A stretch of 64,000 nt of DNA from DATFFO01 sp963744905 (GTDB lineage: Bacteria > Actinomycetota > Acidimicrobiia > Spongiisociales > ZC4RG35): NCBI GenBank assembly GCA_963744905.1, contig CAVUUV010000006.1:62001-126000 (forward strand), written 5' to 3'. Position numbers and translations under genes: made by a program. Under the pieces are notes generated by a model. It did not search any database and was not told the DNA's origin. It was given only the letters and a program-made list of their open reading frames with translations. Of this stretch, positions 27,774 through 37,135 are shown one piece after another; the stretch's first letter is position 1; each line of letters begins with the position of its first letter.

Positions 27774-29344
27774 AGGCCCGCCTGTTCTGGAACGGCCTTC
27801 GGGCCGATCGCCAGCGCAGGATCGGCCTCCCCCTGATCCTGGCCCTGGTGGGTTGGCTGTCGTGGCGTCTCACCTCGGCCCACCTCTCCACCCTGGCGGC
27901 GCTGCGATCGGGGGCAATCGAGGAGTACATGGCCTGGGCGGCCCTCGTTCTCTTCATCGCCTGGGCGGCGTTGCCGGTGGTGGTGTTCCCCCTGGACGAG
28001 AACCTCGACCCGCAACAACTCGCCACCCTCCCCATCCCTCGCCCCAAGCTGGTGGTCGGGCTGGTGGCGGCTTCGTTCTTGGCCCCGCCCGTGGTGGCCG
28101 CCCTGGCGCTGGTCGGGTCCACCGTGGGCCACCGACTGTCCGCCCTGGCCCTGACCATTCCGGCCGGTGCCGTGTTCCTGATCTTGCTGGTGGTGGGAGC
28201 CCAGGCCTTCACCACCCTGATGTCGGCCATCCTCCACAGCAAGCGGGGACGGGACGTGGCCGTGTTCTTGATCATGGGAATCGGGCTGGGCAGCTTCGCC
28301 GGTTACCAGACCGTCCGCTCGGCCGTGGCCGACCACGGTCTCACCAGCGCCGTCCTGGCCCACCCCATCGACCACCTCTGGTGGGCGGTGGCTCCCCTGG
28401 CCCCGGCCCACGCCATCACCGCCGCCTGGGACGGCCGCGTCGGTGCCGCTCTGGTGGCCCTCGTGGTGGCAGCGGCCTGGGTGGGCGTCCTGGCCCTGGC
28501 ATGGGAGCGGATCCTGCGCTGGATCCTGGTGACGCCCCGTCAGGAGTCGGGGGTGTCGACGGTGCGCGGCAGCCACGGAATGGCCCGGGGCCGCTGGCAC
28601 GCCCCGTTCATGATGGCCCGAAAGGAGCTGCGCTTCTACCTGCGTGACCCCCGCCAGCGCCTGGTATGGACCGGGACCGTCATCTTCGTCGGCCTGGCCG
28701 TGGCAGCGCTGGTGGTGGGATCCGAGGGGATCGGTCGGTTCCGTACCAAGGAGTGGCTCCCCGTCCTGGCGCCGGCCCTGGTCCTTCTGGTGGGACTGCC
28801 GGTGGCACTCAACCAGTTCGGCTGGGAACGCAACGCCGCCTCCTATCTGTTCGCCCTGCCCGCCAAGCCCCGCTCGCTGATCATGGGCAAGAACATCGCC
28901 GCTCTCATCGGGTTGCTATTCGAGACCACCTTCATCGGAATGCTCTTCGCCTGGTGGTCGGGCGGCTGGCGTTGGGCCGGGTTGGTGGTGCCCCTCAGCC
29001 TGGGAACGATCGGCTGCCTGCTGGCGGTAGGGAACATCGTCTCCATCCTCGCTCCGCTCCGATTGCCCCGGGAGGGCACCGACATGTTCGCCCAGGCCAC
29101 CGAGCAGGGCCTGCTGGCCCTGTTGAGCCAGCTCATATCCTTCTTCCTGATCGGCCTCCTCCTCGCCCTCCCCGCCTCGGTCACCGTCCTCACCGTCGCC
29201 TTCGGCGAGGTGATCGCCCCCTGGTTCACCGCCCTGTTCTCCATCGGCTGGGGCCTGTTGTGGTACGGCCTTTCGATCTGGGTGGCGGGGTGGCTGCTCA
29301 AGCGCCGCATCCCCGAAGTGGTGGGCTGGGTGCAGGTCACCTGA
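27749..29344 (+). CDS. ABC transporter permease, large type
   Basis: The protein has 531 residues from ATG 27749 with about 12 hydrophobic helices arranged as two similar halves. The cytosolic middle contains MARKELRFYLRDPRQRLVW, typical of ABC-2-like exporters of the 500-residue class. It partners the ATPase encoded just before it. No cargo-specific motif is visible. Confidence 0.85.
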   Translation: MVRELFGLKARLFWNGLRADRQRRIGLPLILALVGWLSWRLTSAHLSTLAALRSGAIEEYMAWAALVLFIAWAALPVVVFPLDENLDPQQLATLPIPRPKLVVGLVAASFLAPPVVAALALVGSTVGHRLSALALTIPAGAVFLILLVVGAQAFTTLMSAILHSKRGRDVAVFLIMGIGLGSFAGYQTVRSAVADHGLTSAVLAHPIDHLWWAVAPLAPAHAITAAWDGRVGAALVALVVAAAWVGVLALAWERILRWILVTPRQESGVSTVRGSHGMARGRWHAPFMMARKELRFYLRDPRQRLVWTGTVIFVGLAVAALVVGSEGIGRFRTKEWLPVLAPALVLLVGLPVALNQFGWERNAASYLFALPAKPRSLIMGKNIAALIGLLFETTFIGMLFAWWSGGWRWAGLVVPLSLGTIGCLLAVGNIVSILAPLRLPREGTDMFAQATEQGLLALLSQLISFFLIGLLLALPASVTVLTVAFGEVIAPWFTALFSIGWGLLWYGLSIWVAGWLLKRRIPEVVGWVQVT

Positions 29345-29405
29345 TCCTCGCCGCCACATTCGGCGGCGGCCCGACTGCCGAAACGAGGGCCTACGCTGGC
29401 CAGGC

Positions 29406-29966
29406 ATGCGGCTCGGGATAGATCTGGACGGGGTGGTGGCGGATTTCAACAGTGGTTGGATCCGCCGCTACAACGAGGACTTCGCCGCCGACCTGGCCTT
29501 CGACGCGGTCCAGGCCTGGGACGCCATCCCCTCTTTGACCCACTTCCGGCACATGGGTGAATTCTGGCGCTGGGCCCAGGACCACGACGGACACAGCCTC
29601 TTCCGCCACCTGGAGACCTACCCCGACGCGGTCGGCGCCCTGTGGCGGCTGGCCGCTCAGCATCACTCGGTGGTGATCCTCACCACCAAGCCGCCCTGGG
29701 CCATACACGACACCTTCGCCTGGATCGCCGAGCACCGCATTCCCACCCGGGAGGTGCACATCCTGGAGGAGAAGTGGTCGGTCGATTGCGACATCTACCT
29801 CGAGGACGCCCCCCACAATCTGGAGTCGCTGGTGGCCCATCGCCCGGATCGCACCGTGGTCCGCTTCGTCCGGCCCTGGAACCATCCGGTCACGGGCTGC
29901 CTGGACGTGACCGACTGGGAGGGCTTCACGAAACTGGTCGGATCGGTTGGCGCCCGACCCGTTTGA
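29406..29966 (+). CDS. 5'(3')-deoxyribonucleotidase-like HAD phosphatase
   Basis: The protein has 186 residues. HAD motif I is LGIDLDGVVADFN, motif II ILTTKPPW, and the late acidic motif DIYLEDAPHNLE. The pattern matches NT5C/YorS-like nucleotidases, which dephosphorylate deoxynucleotides or other monophosphates. The helical cap between motifs I and II is short. It lies 64 bases before the phnD-type gene but probably has its own promoter. Confidence 0.83.
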   Translation: MRLGIDLDGVVADFNSGWIRRYNEDFAADLAFDAVQAWDAIPSLTHFRHMGEFWRWAQDHDGHSLFRHLETYPDAVGALWRLAAQHHSVVILTTKPPWAIHDTFAWIAEHRIPTREVHILEEKWSVDCDIYLEDAPHNLESLVAHRPDRTVVRFVRPWNHPVTGCLDVTDWEGFTKLVGSVGARPV

Positions 29967-30030
29967 CTCTCTACCCTGTCGCCTCGGGCGGAGGGATCTT
30001 CGCCGGATCATCATCCATAGGAGGACGAAC

Positions 30031-31176
30031 GTGAAGAAACTGAGATGGTCGGCTCTGCTTGCAGTGCTGGCCCTGATCATCGCTGCGTGCGGAGGGAACG
30101 GAGCCACCGAGACGACGGCGGCGACCACCTCCACCACCGAGGCCATGACCTCCACCACCGCAGCCATGACGACCACTTCGGAGGCCATGACCTCGACCAC
30201 TGAGGCATCTAGCGTCGGCACACCGGACAACCCGATCAAGGTGTTGTTCGTGCCATCGGTCGAAGCCGACGTGATCACCACCGGCGGCGACATCATGAAG
30301 CAGGCCCTGGAAGAGGCCACCGGGCTCAGCTTCGAGGTGAGCGTTCCCACCTCGTACGCGGCCACGATCGAGGAAATGTGCGCCTCGCCTGCCAACACGA
30401 TGGGATTCATCCCCGGGCTGGGCTACGTGCTGGCCAGCGACCGCTGCGGCGTCGACGTCGCCTTCAAGGCGGTCCGCTTCGGCTGGTCGGTGTACTGGTC
30501 GCAGATCCTGGTTCCCCGTGATGGCGACATCACCGACATCAGTGACCTGGAAGGCAAGTCGTGGGCCTACCCCGACACTGCTTCCACCTCGGGCTACATG
30601 GTTCCGACACTGATGTTCGATGAGGCGGGTATCACGCCCGGTGAAGAGGTGGCGTCTGGTGGCCATCCCCAGGCAGCGCTGGCCGTCTATCGGGGCGAGG
30701 CCGATTTCGCCACTACCTTCTTCAGCCCACCCCTGCTTCCCGACGACCAGACCTGGGACCGGAGCATGAATCCCGACATCCCCGACGACATCGTCGATAC
30801 CTGCGCTCCCAGTGAGGACGGATCGAAGCTGCTGTGCGGACCGAACGGTGAATACCGGGTGCTCGATGCCCGGGCCAGCGCCCGCGAGGACGCTCCCGAC
30901 ATCGTCCAGAAGGTGAAGATCCTCGAGATCTCGCCCGACATCCCCAACGACACCCTGTCGTTCGGACCCGACTTCCCGCCGGACGTTCGCCAGAAGGTCG
31001 AAGATGCCCTGGTTGCCTTCGCCGGTGCCTGCGATACCGACGAGAACTGCCTGTGGAATCAGTCGATCGGAAGCCAGGACTTCTACGGATGGACCGGCAT
31101 CGAGCCGGCCAAGGACTCCGAGTACGACAGCCTGCGCAAGATCGTCGACCTGGTCGGATACCAGCCAGAAGGCTGA
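30031..31176 (+). CDS. phnD: phosphate/phosphonate-type ABC substrate-binding lipoprotein
   Basis: The protein has 381 residues from GTG 30031, preceded by AGGAGGA. The lipobox LIIAAC is followed by a Thr/Ser-rich linker with repeated TTEAMTSTT-like units. The PhnD-type domain follows: IKVLFVPSVEADVI, ALEEATGLSFEVSVP, and the ligand region YPDTASTSGYMVP. It binds phosphonate, phosphite or phosphate outside the cell and feeds the PhnCE channel. Which of these it prefers cannot be read from the sequence. Confidence 0.88.
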   Translation: MKKLRWSALLAVLALIIAACGGNGATETTAATTSTTEAMTSTTAAMTTTSEAMTSTTEASSVGTPDNPIKVLFVPSVEADVITTGGDIMKQALEEATGLSFEVSVPTSYAATIEEMCASPANTMGFIPGLGYVLASDRCGVDVAFKAVRFGWSVYWSQILVPRDGDITDISDLEGKSWAYPDTASTSGYMVPTLMFDEAGITPGEEVASGGHPQAALAVYRGEADFATTFFSPPLLPDDQTWDRSMNPDIPDDIVDTCAPSEDGSKLLCGPNGEYRVLDARASAREDAPDIVQKVKILEISPDIPNDTLSFGPDFPPDVRQKVEDALVAFAGACDTDENCLWNQSIGSQDFYGWTGIEPAKDSEYDSLRKIVDLVGYQPEG

Positions 31177-31190
31177 GCAAGAGACAAGAT

Positions 31191-31221
31191 GGGGCCGGGC
31201 GGGCCCAGCTCGCCCGGCCCC
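31191..31221 (+). terminator. GC-rich hairpin between phnD and phnC, probable attenuator
   Basis: GGGGCCGGGCG (31191-31201) pairs with CGCCCGGCCCC (31211-31221) within the operon. Such hairpins often lower ATPase expression relative to the binding protein. Confidence 0.6.
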
Positions 31222-31239
31222 CACACAGGAGTAGAAGAA

Positions 31240-31992
31240 ATGCTCCAGGTCGAGCACCTCACGAAGGTCTACGAAGGGGGCACCGTGGCCCTCGAGGACG
31301 TCAGCTTCGAGGTGCCCGACGGCGAGTTCCTGGCGGTGATCGGCCTGAGCGGGTCGGGCAAGTCCACCCTGCTGCGCTGCATCAACCGCCTCATCGAGCC
31401 CACCGAGGGCAGGATCCTCTGGAACGGGCTCGACGTGACCCAGGCCAACCAGGAAGAGTTACGCCGGATCCGACGCAAGATCGGGATGGTCTTCCAGCAT
31501 TTCAACCTGGTGCGTCGTTCCAAGGTGTTGACAAACGTTCTCCAGGGAAGCCTGGGATACGTGAGCCCGGCCCGCAGCATCATCAACCGTTTTCCCCGTG
31601 AGCAGATCGCCCGTGCCCACCGCCAACTAGCCCGGGTTGGGCTCGAGGAAAAGGCCGGGCAGCGGGCCGACGCTCTCAGCGGTGGCCAGCAACAGAGAGT
31701 CGGCGTGGCGCGGGCGCTGATGCAGGACCCGGAGATGATCCTGGCAGACGAACCCGTGGCATCCCTCGACCCGGTCCTGGCCCACAGCATCATGCAGTAC
31801 CTGGAGCAGATCAACGCCGAGGAAGGCATCACCATCCTCTGCAGCCTCCACTTCCTGGATCTGGTCCATCGATACGCCGATCGCGCCATCGCCCTCAAGG
31901 AAGGCCACCTGGTGTTCGAGGGTCCACCGGTCGAGATCGACGACGTTCGCTTCAAGGACATCTACGGCCAGGAGGCCGAGCGAGTTGGTTGA
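31240..31992 (+). CDS. phnC: phosphonate-type ABC transporter ATP-binding protein
   Basis: The protein has 250 residues from ATG 31240. Walker A is GLSGSGKSTLLRCINRL, the Q-loop VFQHFNLV, signature LSGGQQQRVGVARAL, and Walker B ILADEPVASLD, then the His of CSLHFLDL. The RCINRLIEPTEG region is typical of PhnC. It energises the PhnE-like channel encoded next, whose TTG start overlaps its stop. Confidence 0.92.
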   Translation: MLQVEHLTKVYEGGTVALEDVSFEVPDGEFLAVIGLSGSGKSTLLRCINRLIEPTEGRILWNGLDVTQANQEELRRIRRKIGMVFQHFNLVRRSKVLTNVLQGSLGYVSPARSIINRFPREQIARAHRQLARVGLEEKAGQRADALSGGQQQRVGVARALMQDPEMILADEPVASLDPVLAHSIMQYLEQINAEEGITILCSLHFLDLVHRYADRAIALKEGHLVFEGPPVEIDDVRFKDIYGQEAERVG

Positions 31993-34252
31993 CCTCGAGG
32001 AGACCCCCCAGACCGAAACCGAGCCGTCCCGACCGGACACGCCCGGGCCAGAACTGCGCCGCACCCTCAAATTCATCATCTTCCTGGTGATCGGCATCGT
32101 CGTGTACGCCTACGGCTTCCAGGTCACCGACGTCAACCTGGACGAGATCAAGTCCGAGACCCGTCAGAACCAGCTCGTGCTGGTCCTGAGAGCCCTGGCC
32201 CGTCCCGACCTCCTGACCTACGAACGCGACGAGACACCTACCGACGTCACGTTCTACATGCCCTGTCCGGCGGGGGGCTTCACTCCCGAGGCACCGGCCC
32301 TCGACACGCGGGCCCTGACACTCTCCCCTTCCTGCGTGGAGCCCGGGGGGGAGATCACCGTCACCGGGGCCCACTTCGCCGCCAATGCCCGGGGAACCCT
32401 CTACCAGGTGCCGCCTTCGGGCGACCTCGAATTGCGGCTGGCCAGCTTCCAGACCGACGCCAACGGGAACTTCAGCCTGACCGTCGACACCCGTGAGCGG
32501 GCCAACGATGAGCCACAGACGATCAGGGCGGTCACGAGCGAGAACGTGGGCACGATCTTCAACCGTGTGGAGGTGTGGCAAGACGACAACGGGAACGGGG
32601 TGCAGGATCCGGTCAGGATTCCCGACGGCGGCACCTTCACGACCGACCTGGGGGTGAGTCCACCGGCGGGAGCAGGCGTGGCATTGTTGGATCCGGGACG
32701 CAACGTGGTCGACTTCGTGACTCTGGGCGACCCCTTCGTCGCCACCAACGGACCGGCCCGCGACGACCTGGCCGTTCCCATCGACGAGCCCCGGGCGGCG
32801 ACGGTCCGGATCACCGGGCTGACCGACCAGGGTCAGCTCACTCTGGAAGGACCTGGAGGGACTGATCTCTCCCAATGGCAGGCGGTTCTGTACAACCCCG
32901 ATACCGGGACGTCCTCCACCTCGGCCGCCGTCACCGATTCGATTCTGAAGTCGCCCCGGTTGAGTCGCTCCGCCATCGACACCTGGAACCGGATCATCGA
33001 GACGGTGTTCCTCGCCTTCCTGGCGACCACTCTCGGAACCCTCATCGCCGTGCCGATGAGTTTCCTGGCGGCACGCAATCTGATGCGGGACATCCGGGTG
33101 CCGATGACCAAGCTGGCATTGCAGGTGCTGGCTCTCCCGGTCGGCGTCGGCGTCGGCGTCATCGCCGCCGGCTGGGCCGGGTCTATCAGCGAACGCATCA
33201 CTGGAAGCACAGTTCTCTCGATCGTGGGGCTGATAGTGATTCCAGCGATCGTCTGGAGAGTGGTGCGCTGGGCGGTCCCACCCATCGAGGACGAGATTCC
33301 CAGCCCGGGCCTGCGTATTGCCCGGGCTTTCGTCCTGGCGGTGTCCGCCCTGGCAGCAATCGTGGTCCTGTTCCTCCTGGCCAGCCTGATGAGCAGCGCC
33401 GGCGATTGGCTGGCGCCTCGCCTGGCGAGCCTGGGTTTCCTGGGTTCTTTCGTGGGCAGCCTGGGAGACATCCTGGCGGCCATCATCACGCTCATCACCG
33501 CTCTGGCCACGGCCGGGGTGCTGGTGGTGCTGGCCGGCACCCTGGGCGGCTGGATGAAGTCCCGCCTTCCGGCCGGAGTCATCAAAGTGATCCGCCTTCC
33601 CTTGGCGGCGGCGGCGGGAGGCTTGCTGGCGGTGGTGATCGGGATCGGGGTCGGTCGTCTGTACCAGATCACGGATCCGCTAAAGGTTTACATCATTCCC
33701 GGAGCGGTCGGGGCGGCCATCGGTCTGGCACTCGCCATTCGCGCCTACCGCAAGGAGCAGATCGCGGTCGGCCTGTCGATCTACTACATCGCCCGAACGG
33801 TGTTCAACGCCATCCGCTCTATCGAGCCCCTCATCATGGTGATCGTCTTCGTGGTGTGGGTGGGCCTGGGCCCCTTTGCGGGGTCACTCGCCCTCGCCCT
33901 CCACACGGTGGCGGCCCTGGCCAAGCTCTACTCGGAGCAAGTGGAGAGCATCCTGCCCGGACCCATCGAGGCGGTGAGGGCCTCGGGAGCCACCCGTCTC
34001 CAGACCATCGTCTACGCCGTGATCCCCCAGATCGTGCCCCCCTACATCTCCTTCACCCTGTATCGATGGGACATCAACGTCCGCATGTCCACCATCATCG
34101 GCTTCGCCGGAGGTGGTGGGATCGGATTCCTGCTGCAACAGAACATCAGACTGCTCAACTACCGGGCGGCATCGGTCAACATGCTGGCCATCGCCATCGT
34201 CGTCGCCTCGATGGACTACCTCAGCTCACGCATCCGGGAGCGGATCGTGTGA
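31985..34252 (+). CDS. phnE: PhnE-type ABC permease with large extracytoplasmic and membrane insertions
   Basis: The protein has 755 residues from TTG 31985, against about 270 in ordinary PhnE. The N-terminal helix and FQVTDVNLDEI are PhnE-like. Residues about 78-330 are a soluble beta-rich insert with an IPT/Ig-like strand pattern (LSPSCVEPGGEITVTGAHF) and a Ca-loop-like DDNGNGVQDP. The membrane core resumes at IETVFLAFLATTLGTLIAVP. Extra helices fill about 400-575, and the family C-terminus follows (IRSIEPLIMVIVFVVWVGLG, EAVRASGA, FAGGGGIGFLL). The insert probably lies outside and could shape docking with PhnD. Confidence 0.85.
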   Translation: MVDLEETPQTETEPSRPDTPGPELRRTLKFIIFLVIGIVVYAYGFQVTDVNLDEIKSETRQNQLVLVLRALARPDLLTYERDETPTDVTFYMPCPAGGFTPEAPALDTRALTLSPSCVEPGGEITVTGAHFAANARGTLYQVPPSGDLELRLASFQTDANGNFSLTVDTRERANDEPQTIRAVTSENVGTIFNRVEVWQDDNGNGVQDPVRIPDGGTFTTDLGVSPPAGAGVALLDPGRNVVDFVTLGDPFVATNGPARDDLAVPIDEPRAATVRITGLTDQGQLTLEGPGGTDLSQWQAVLYNPDTGTSSTSAAVTDSILKSPRLSRSAIDTWNRIIETVFLAFLATTLGTLIAVPMSFLAARNLMRDIRVPMTKLALQVLALPVGVGVGVIAAGWAGSISERITGSTVLSIVGLIVIPAIVWRVVRWAVPPIEDEIPSPGLRIARAFVLAVSALAAIVVLFLLASLMSSAGDWLAPRLASLGFLGSFVGSLGDILAAIITLITALATAGVLVVLAGTLGGWMKSRLPAGVIKVIRLPLAAAAGGLLAVVIGIGVGRLYQITDPLKVYIIPGAVGAAIGLALAIRAYRKEQIAVGLSIYYIARTVFNAIRSIEPLIMVIVFVVWVGLGPFAGSLALALHTVAALAKLYSEQVESILPGPIEAVRASGATRLQTIVYAVIPQIVPPYISFTLYRWDINVRMSTIIGFAGGGGIGFLLQQNIRLLNYRAASVNMLAIAIVVASMDYLSSRIRERIV

Positions 34253-35254
34253 GCGATGAGCCGCTCCTCCTCCGCCGCCGGCCCGAACGTGAGCGACTGG
34301 AGCACGAGTTGCTGGCGCCGGCGGCCACAAAGGCCGACCAGTCCCGGGGCCGGGCCGAGCCGGAAGAGAAGGACGAATACCGGACCGACTTCCAGCGGGA
34401 CCGGGACCGCATCGTCCACTCCAAGGCCTTCCGCCGTCTCAAGCACAAGACACAGGTGTTCCTGAACCCGGAAGGCGATCACTACGTGACCCGTCTCACC
34501 CACACGGTCCAGGTGACCCAGGTGGGTCGGGCCGTCGCCGCCGCCCTGGGCCTCAACGAGACCCTGACAGAGGCCATCTGCCTGGCCCACGACGTGGGCC
34601 ATTCGCCGTTCGGTCACACCGGCGAGGAGGCACTGACCGAGTTCGTGGACGGTGAGTGGCACCACGCCGCCCATGGGGTGCGAACCCTGACTTTGCTGGA
34701 AGCTCTCAACCTGACCGGTGAGGTGCTGGACGGGGTTCGGGCCCACTCGTGGAAGGTGGATCCCCCGCCCGCCACCCCGGAGGGGTCACGTGTGCCGCTT
34801 CGCCGACCGCATCGCCTATCTGACCCATGACGTGGCCGACGCCCTCCGGGCCGGGGTGCTCGACTATCACGACATCCCCACCCGGGTCCTGGCCACCTTC
34901 GGGGCCACGGCTCGGGAGTGGATCAACTCCATGATCCTGTCGGTGGTGGAGACGTCGCATCGGGAGGGCGAGGTGGTCATGGACGCCGGGGCCCTCGAAG
35001 TGATGCACGAGCTGCGGGAGTTCATGTTCGATCGGGTCTATCTAGATCCGGGCATGGAGTCAGAGAAGAGCCGGGTGATGCGGGTGGTCCAGGACCTGGT
35101 CGAATACTTCTCCAGCCAACCCGACGAAGTCCCCGACTCCTACACCGTGCCCGACGCCGACCCCCTCACCCGCGCCATCGACTACGTGGCCGGCATGACC
35201 GACCGTTACGCCCTCCGTACCCACGACCGACTCTTCCGCCCCACCCTGTTCTGA
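34249..35254 (+). CDS. dgt: deoxyguanosinetriphosphate triphosphohydrolase-like protein (one-base frameshift)
   Basis: GTG 34249 overlaps the phnE stop. The frame encodes an HD-domain protein through VRAHSWKVDPPPATPEG, with metal motif LTHTVQVTQV and LAHDVGHSPFGHTGEEAL. At about 34786 one extra base shifts the frame, and the +1 frame continues CRFADRIAYLTHDVADALRAG to the natural end at 35254. Without that base the protein has 334 residues, the family's usual size. It hydrolyses dGTP or other dNTPs to nucleoside and triphosphate. A lesion at this spot would break the second half if real. Confidence 0.88.
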
Positions 35255-35258
35255 TCGA

Positions 35259-35311
35259 CCGTTTTTATCAGCAAAACGGACCCTCCCAGGGCCCGTTTTG
35301 TAGGAGAGAAT
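35259..35311. repeat. 53-bp hairpin repeat, left member of inverted pair
   Basis: The inner stem CAAAACGG...CCGTTTTG follows the dgt stop and could terminate it. The whole 53 bases recur in inverted orientation at 35937-35989, with about nine differences. Confidence 0.8.
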
Positions 35312-35339
35312 CGGACAAGCCGCTCGTAGACTCACCCCC

Positions 35340-35934
35340 ATGTTGGATGCTGAATACGCCAAGGCCGATCTCCATCGCTATCTCAAGGTGGCTCGGGATG
35401 CCCTGCTGTGGAAGACGGAAGGTCTGTCGGAGTATGACGTGCGTCGGCCCCTGGTCCCCACGGGCACCAACCTGCTCGGGCTGCTCAAGCATGTCGCGTC
35501 GGTGGGTGTCGGATACTTCGGTGCCTGCTTCGGGCGACCTTTCTCCGAATCGCTGCCCTGGCTAGACGACGATGCTCAGGTCAACGCCGACATGTGGGTG
35601 ACTCCCGAGGAGTCACGCCATTCCATCCTCGACTTGTGGGAAAAGGCGTGGGCCCACGCCGACAAGACCATCGATGCCTTGCCTCTAGACGGCGAGGGCC
35701 TGGTGCCCTGGTGGCCGGAGGATCGCAGGCGGGTGACGCTGCATCAGATACTGGTTCACATGACTGCCGAGGCGCATCGCCACGCCGGCCATGCCGACAT
35801 CGTGCGGGAACTGATCGACGGCAGCGTCGGGCACCGGCCCGGGCTGAGCAACCTTCCCTCCGACGAGGAGATCTCCTGGCCCAATTACTACGCACAGGTC
35901 GAGCGCGCCGCCCGCCAATTCCAGCCCAGGCTGA
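35340..35934 (+). CDS. DinB-family protein (one-base frameshift near the end)
   Basis: The protein begins at ATG 35340 with a four-helix DinB/DUF664 pattern: YLKVARDALLWKTEGLSEYD, GTNLLGLLKHVASVGVGYF (metal His), and LHQILVHMTAEAHRHAGHAD (metal His pair). The literal frame has no stop before 36368 and would run through the repeat and antisense to the nitroreductase gene. One extra base between about 35905 and 35931 would restore a TGA at 35932-35934, giving 197 residues and ending three bases before the repeat. These enzymes are thiol- or damage-related, and the substrate is unknown. Confidence 0.75.
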
Positions 35935-35936
35935 TC

Positions 35937-35989
35937 ATTCTCTCCTACAAAACGGGCCCCTCAGGGGCGCGTTCCGCTGATAAAAACGG
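35937..35989. repeat. 53-bp hairpin repeat, right member of inverted pair
   Basis: This is an inverted copy of 35259-35311, including CTCCTACAAAACGGGCCC and CTGATAAAAACGG. It lies between the convergent DinB and nitroreductase genes and can serve as a bidirectional terminator. Confidence 0.8.
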
Positions 35990-35993
35990 CTCT

Positions 35994-36641
35994 TCAGCCC
36001 CAGAGCGGGCCGTCCACCTGGAAGGGGAGGGGATCTCCCCAGTGGTTGGAGTAGGTGACCTCCTCGACGGGTTTGCGGGGGGCCACGTCCCAGCGGCCCA
36101 GGGGATGCCCGCAAGAGACGGCCGCCGCCAGTGTCCATCCCTTGTCGCCGGGCACGCCGAGCATCTCGAAGACGGCCTGGCTCTGGAAGCTGCCCAGGAT
36201 CGTGGTGAGGCAGGTGCCGATCTCCTTGCCCCGGGCGGCCAGCATGGCGTTCCACACCGCCGGATAGATGGAGGCCCCGGAGGGGTCGTTGCGGGTGAAG
36301 AAGAACAGCCACACCGGCACCTGCTCGAAGTTGTCCGCCAGCCAGGCCGAGGAACGCATCACCCGTAGCGTGGCCTCATCCCCCTCCTCCTTGGCCCGGG
36401 CCCAGGAACGCTTGTAGACGGTGTTCTGCAACTGCTCGAAGGCGTCCCGGTACAGGGGACCGAGCCGGGCGCGCACCTCCGGGTCGGACACAACCATCAT
36501 GCGCCAGTTCTGGCTGTTGCCCCCCGAAGGGGCACGGATGGCGGCATCGAGAATGACCGCCACGGTGTCGTCGTCGATCGGGTCGGGGGCAACCCGACGC
36601 ATGGCACGCGTGGTGTAAAGGGCCTGATAGAGATCCATCAA
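35994..36641 (-). CDS. nitroreductase family protein
   Basis: The protein has 215 residues; the adjacent ATGs at 36641 and 36638 are both possible. The FMN-binding start is LYQALYTTRAMRRVAPDPID, with AIRAPSGGNSQNWRMMVV, then AARGKEIGTCLTTILG and CGHPLGRW. Such flavoproteins reduce nitro groups, quinones or enones with NAD(P)H. The physiological substrate is unknown. It diverges from the deazaflavin-type nitroreductase gene after it, a suggestive pairing. Confidence 0.9.
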   Translation of the reverse strand: MMDLYQALYTTRAMRRVAPDPIDDDTVAVILDAAIRAPSGGNSQNWRMMVVSDPEVRARLGPLYRDAFEQLQNTVYKRSWARAKEEGDEATLRVMRSSAWLADNFEQVPVWLFFFTRNDPSGASIYPAVWNAMLAARGKEIGTCLTTILGSFQSQAVFEMLGVPGDKGWTLAAAVSCGHPLGRWDVAPRKPVEEVTYSNHWGDPLPFQVDGPLWG

Positions 36642-36706
36642 GCCAGCGTACCGGGATGGAATATGGGCCTCGTCTGGTGTCGTTCGGGAAGGGGAAAGGA
36701 GTTTCC

Positions 36707-37126
36707 ATGACCAGCGAGCGCACCCTGTTCGGCCAAGAGCACGTCGAGGCTTACGAGGCGACCGACGGCGAGACCGGCTACATGTGGCGAGGAGTTCCCA
36801 CCCTGATCCTCTCCACCACCGGATCGGTCACCGGCAAGACCCGAAAGCATCCTCTGATCTTCGGGCGGGACGACGATCGACTGGTGGTGGTGGCATCCAA
36901 GGGCGGCGCCCCCGACCACCCGCAGTGGTACTACAACCTCACCGCCAACCCCACCGTCACAGTTCAGGTCAAGGGAGACCGCTTCCAGGCCAAGGCCCGC
37001 ACCGCCACCCCCGAGGAGCGTGAACGGCTCTGGCCGATGATGACCGAGATATGGCCCAGCTACGACGACTACCAGGAGCGCACCGACCGCCAGATCCCGC
37101 TGGTGATCCTGGAGCCGGAAGACTGA
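36707..37126 (+). CDS. nitroreductase family deazaflavin-dependent oxidoreductase
   Basis: The protein has 139 residues from ATG 36707 after AAAGGAG. The Ddn-like split-barrel core is ILSTTGSVTGKTRKHPLIFG, VVASKGGAPDHPQWYYNLTANP, with VTVQVKGD. Relatives use cofactor F420, which is produced by many actinobacteria. The catalytic role is probably reduction of an unknown substrate such as a quinone. Confidence 0.9.
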   Translation: MTSERTLFGQEHVEAYEATDGETGYMWRGVPTLILSTTGSVTGKTRKHPLIFGRDDDRLVVVASKGGAPDHPQWYYNLTANPTVTVQVKGDRFQAKARTATPEERERLWPMMTEIWPSYDDYQERTDRQIPLVILEPED

Positions 37127-37135
37127 GCGGCGGCT

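Noticed and set aside
35935..36368. C-terminal extension of the DinB frame through the repeat
   Set aside because: It runs antisense to the nitroreductase gene and contains no recognisable sequence; one extra base removing the stop at 35932 explains it better.
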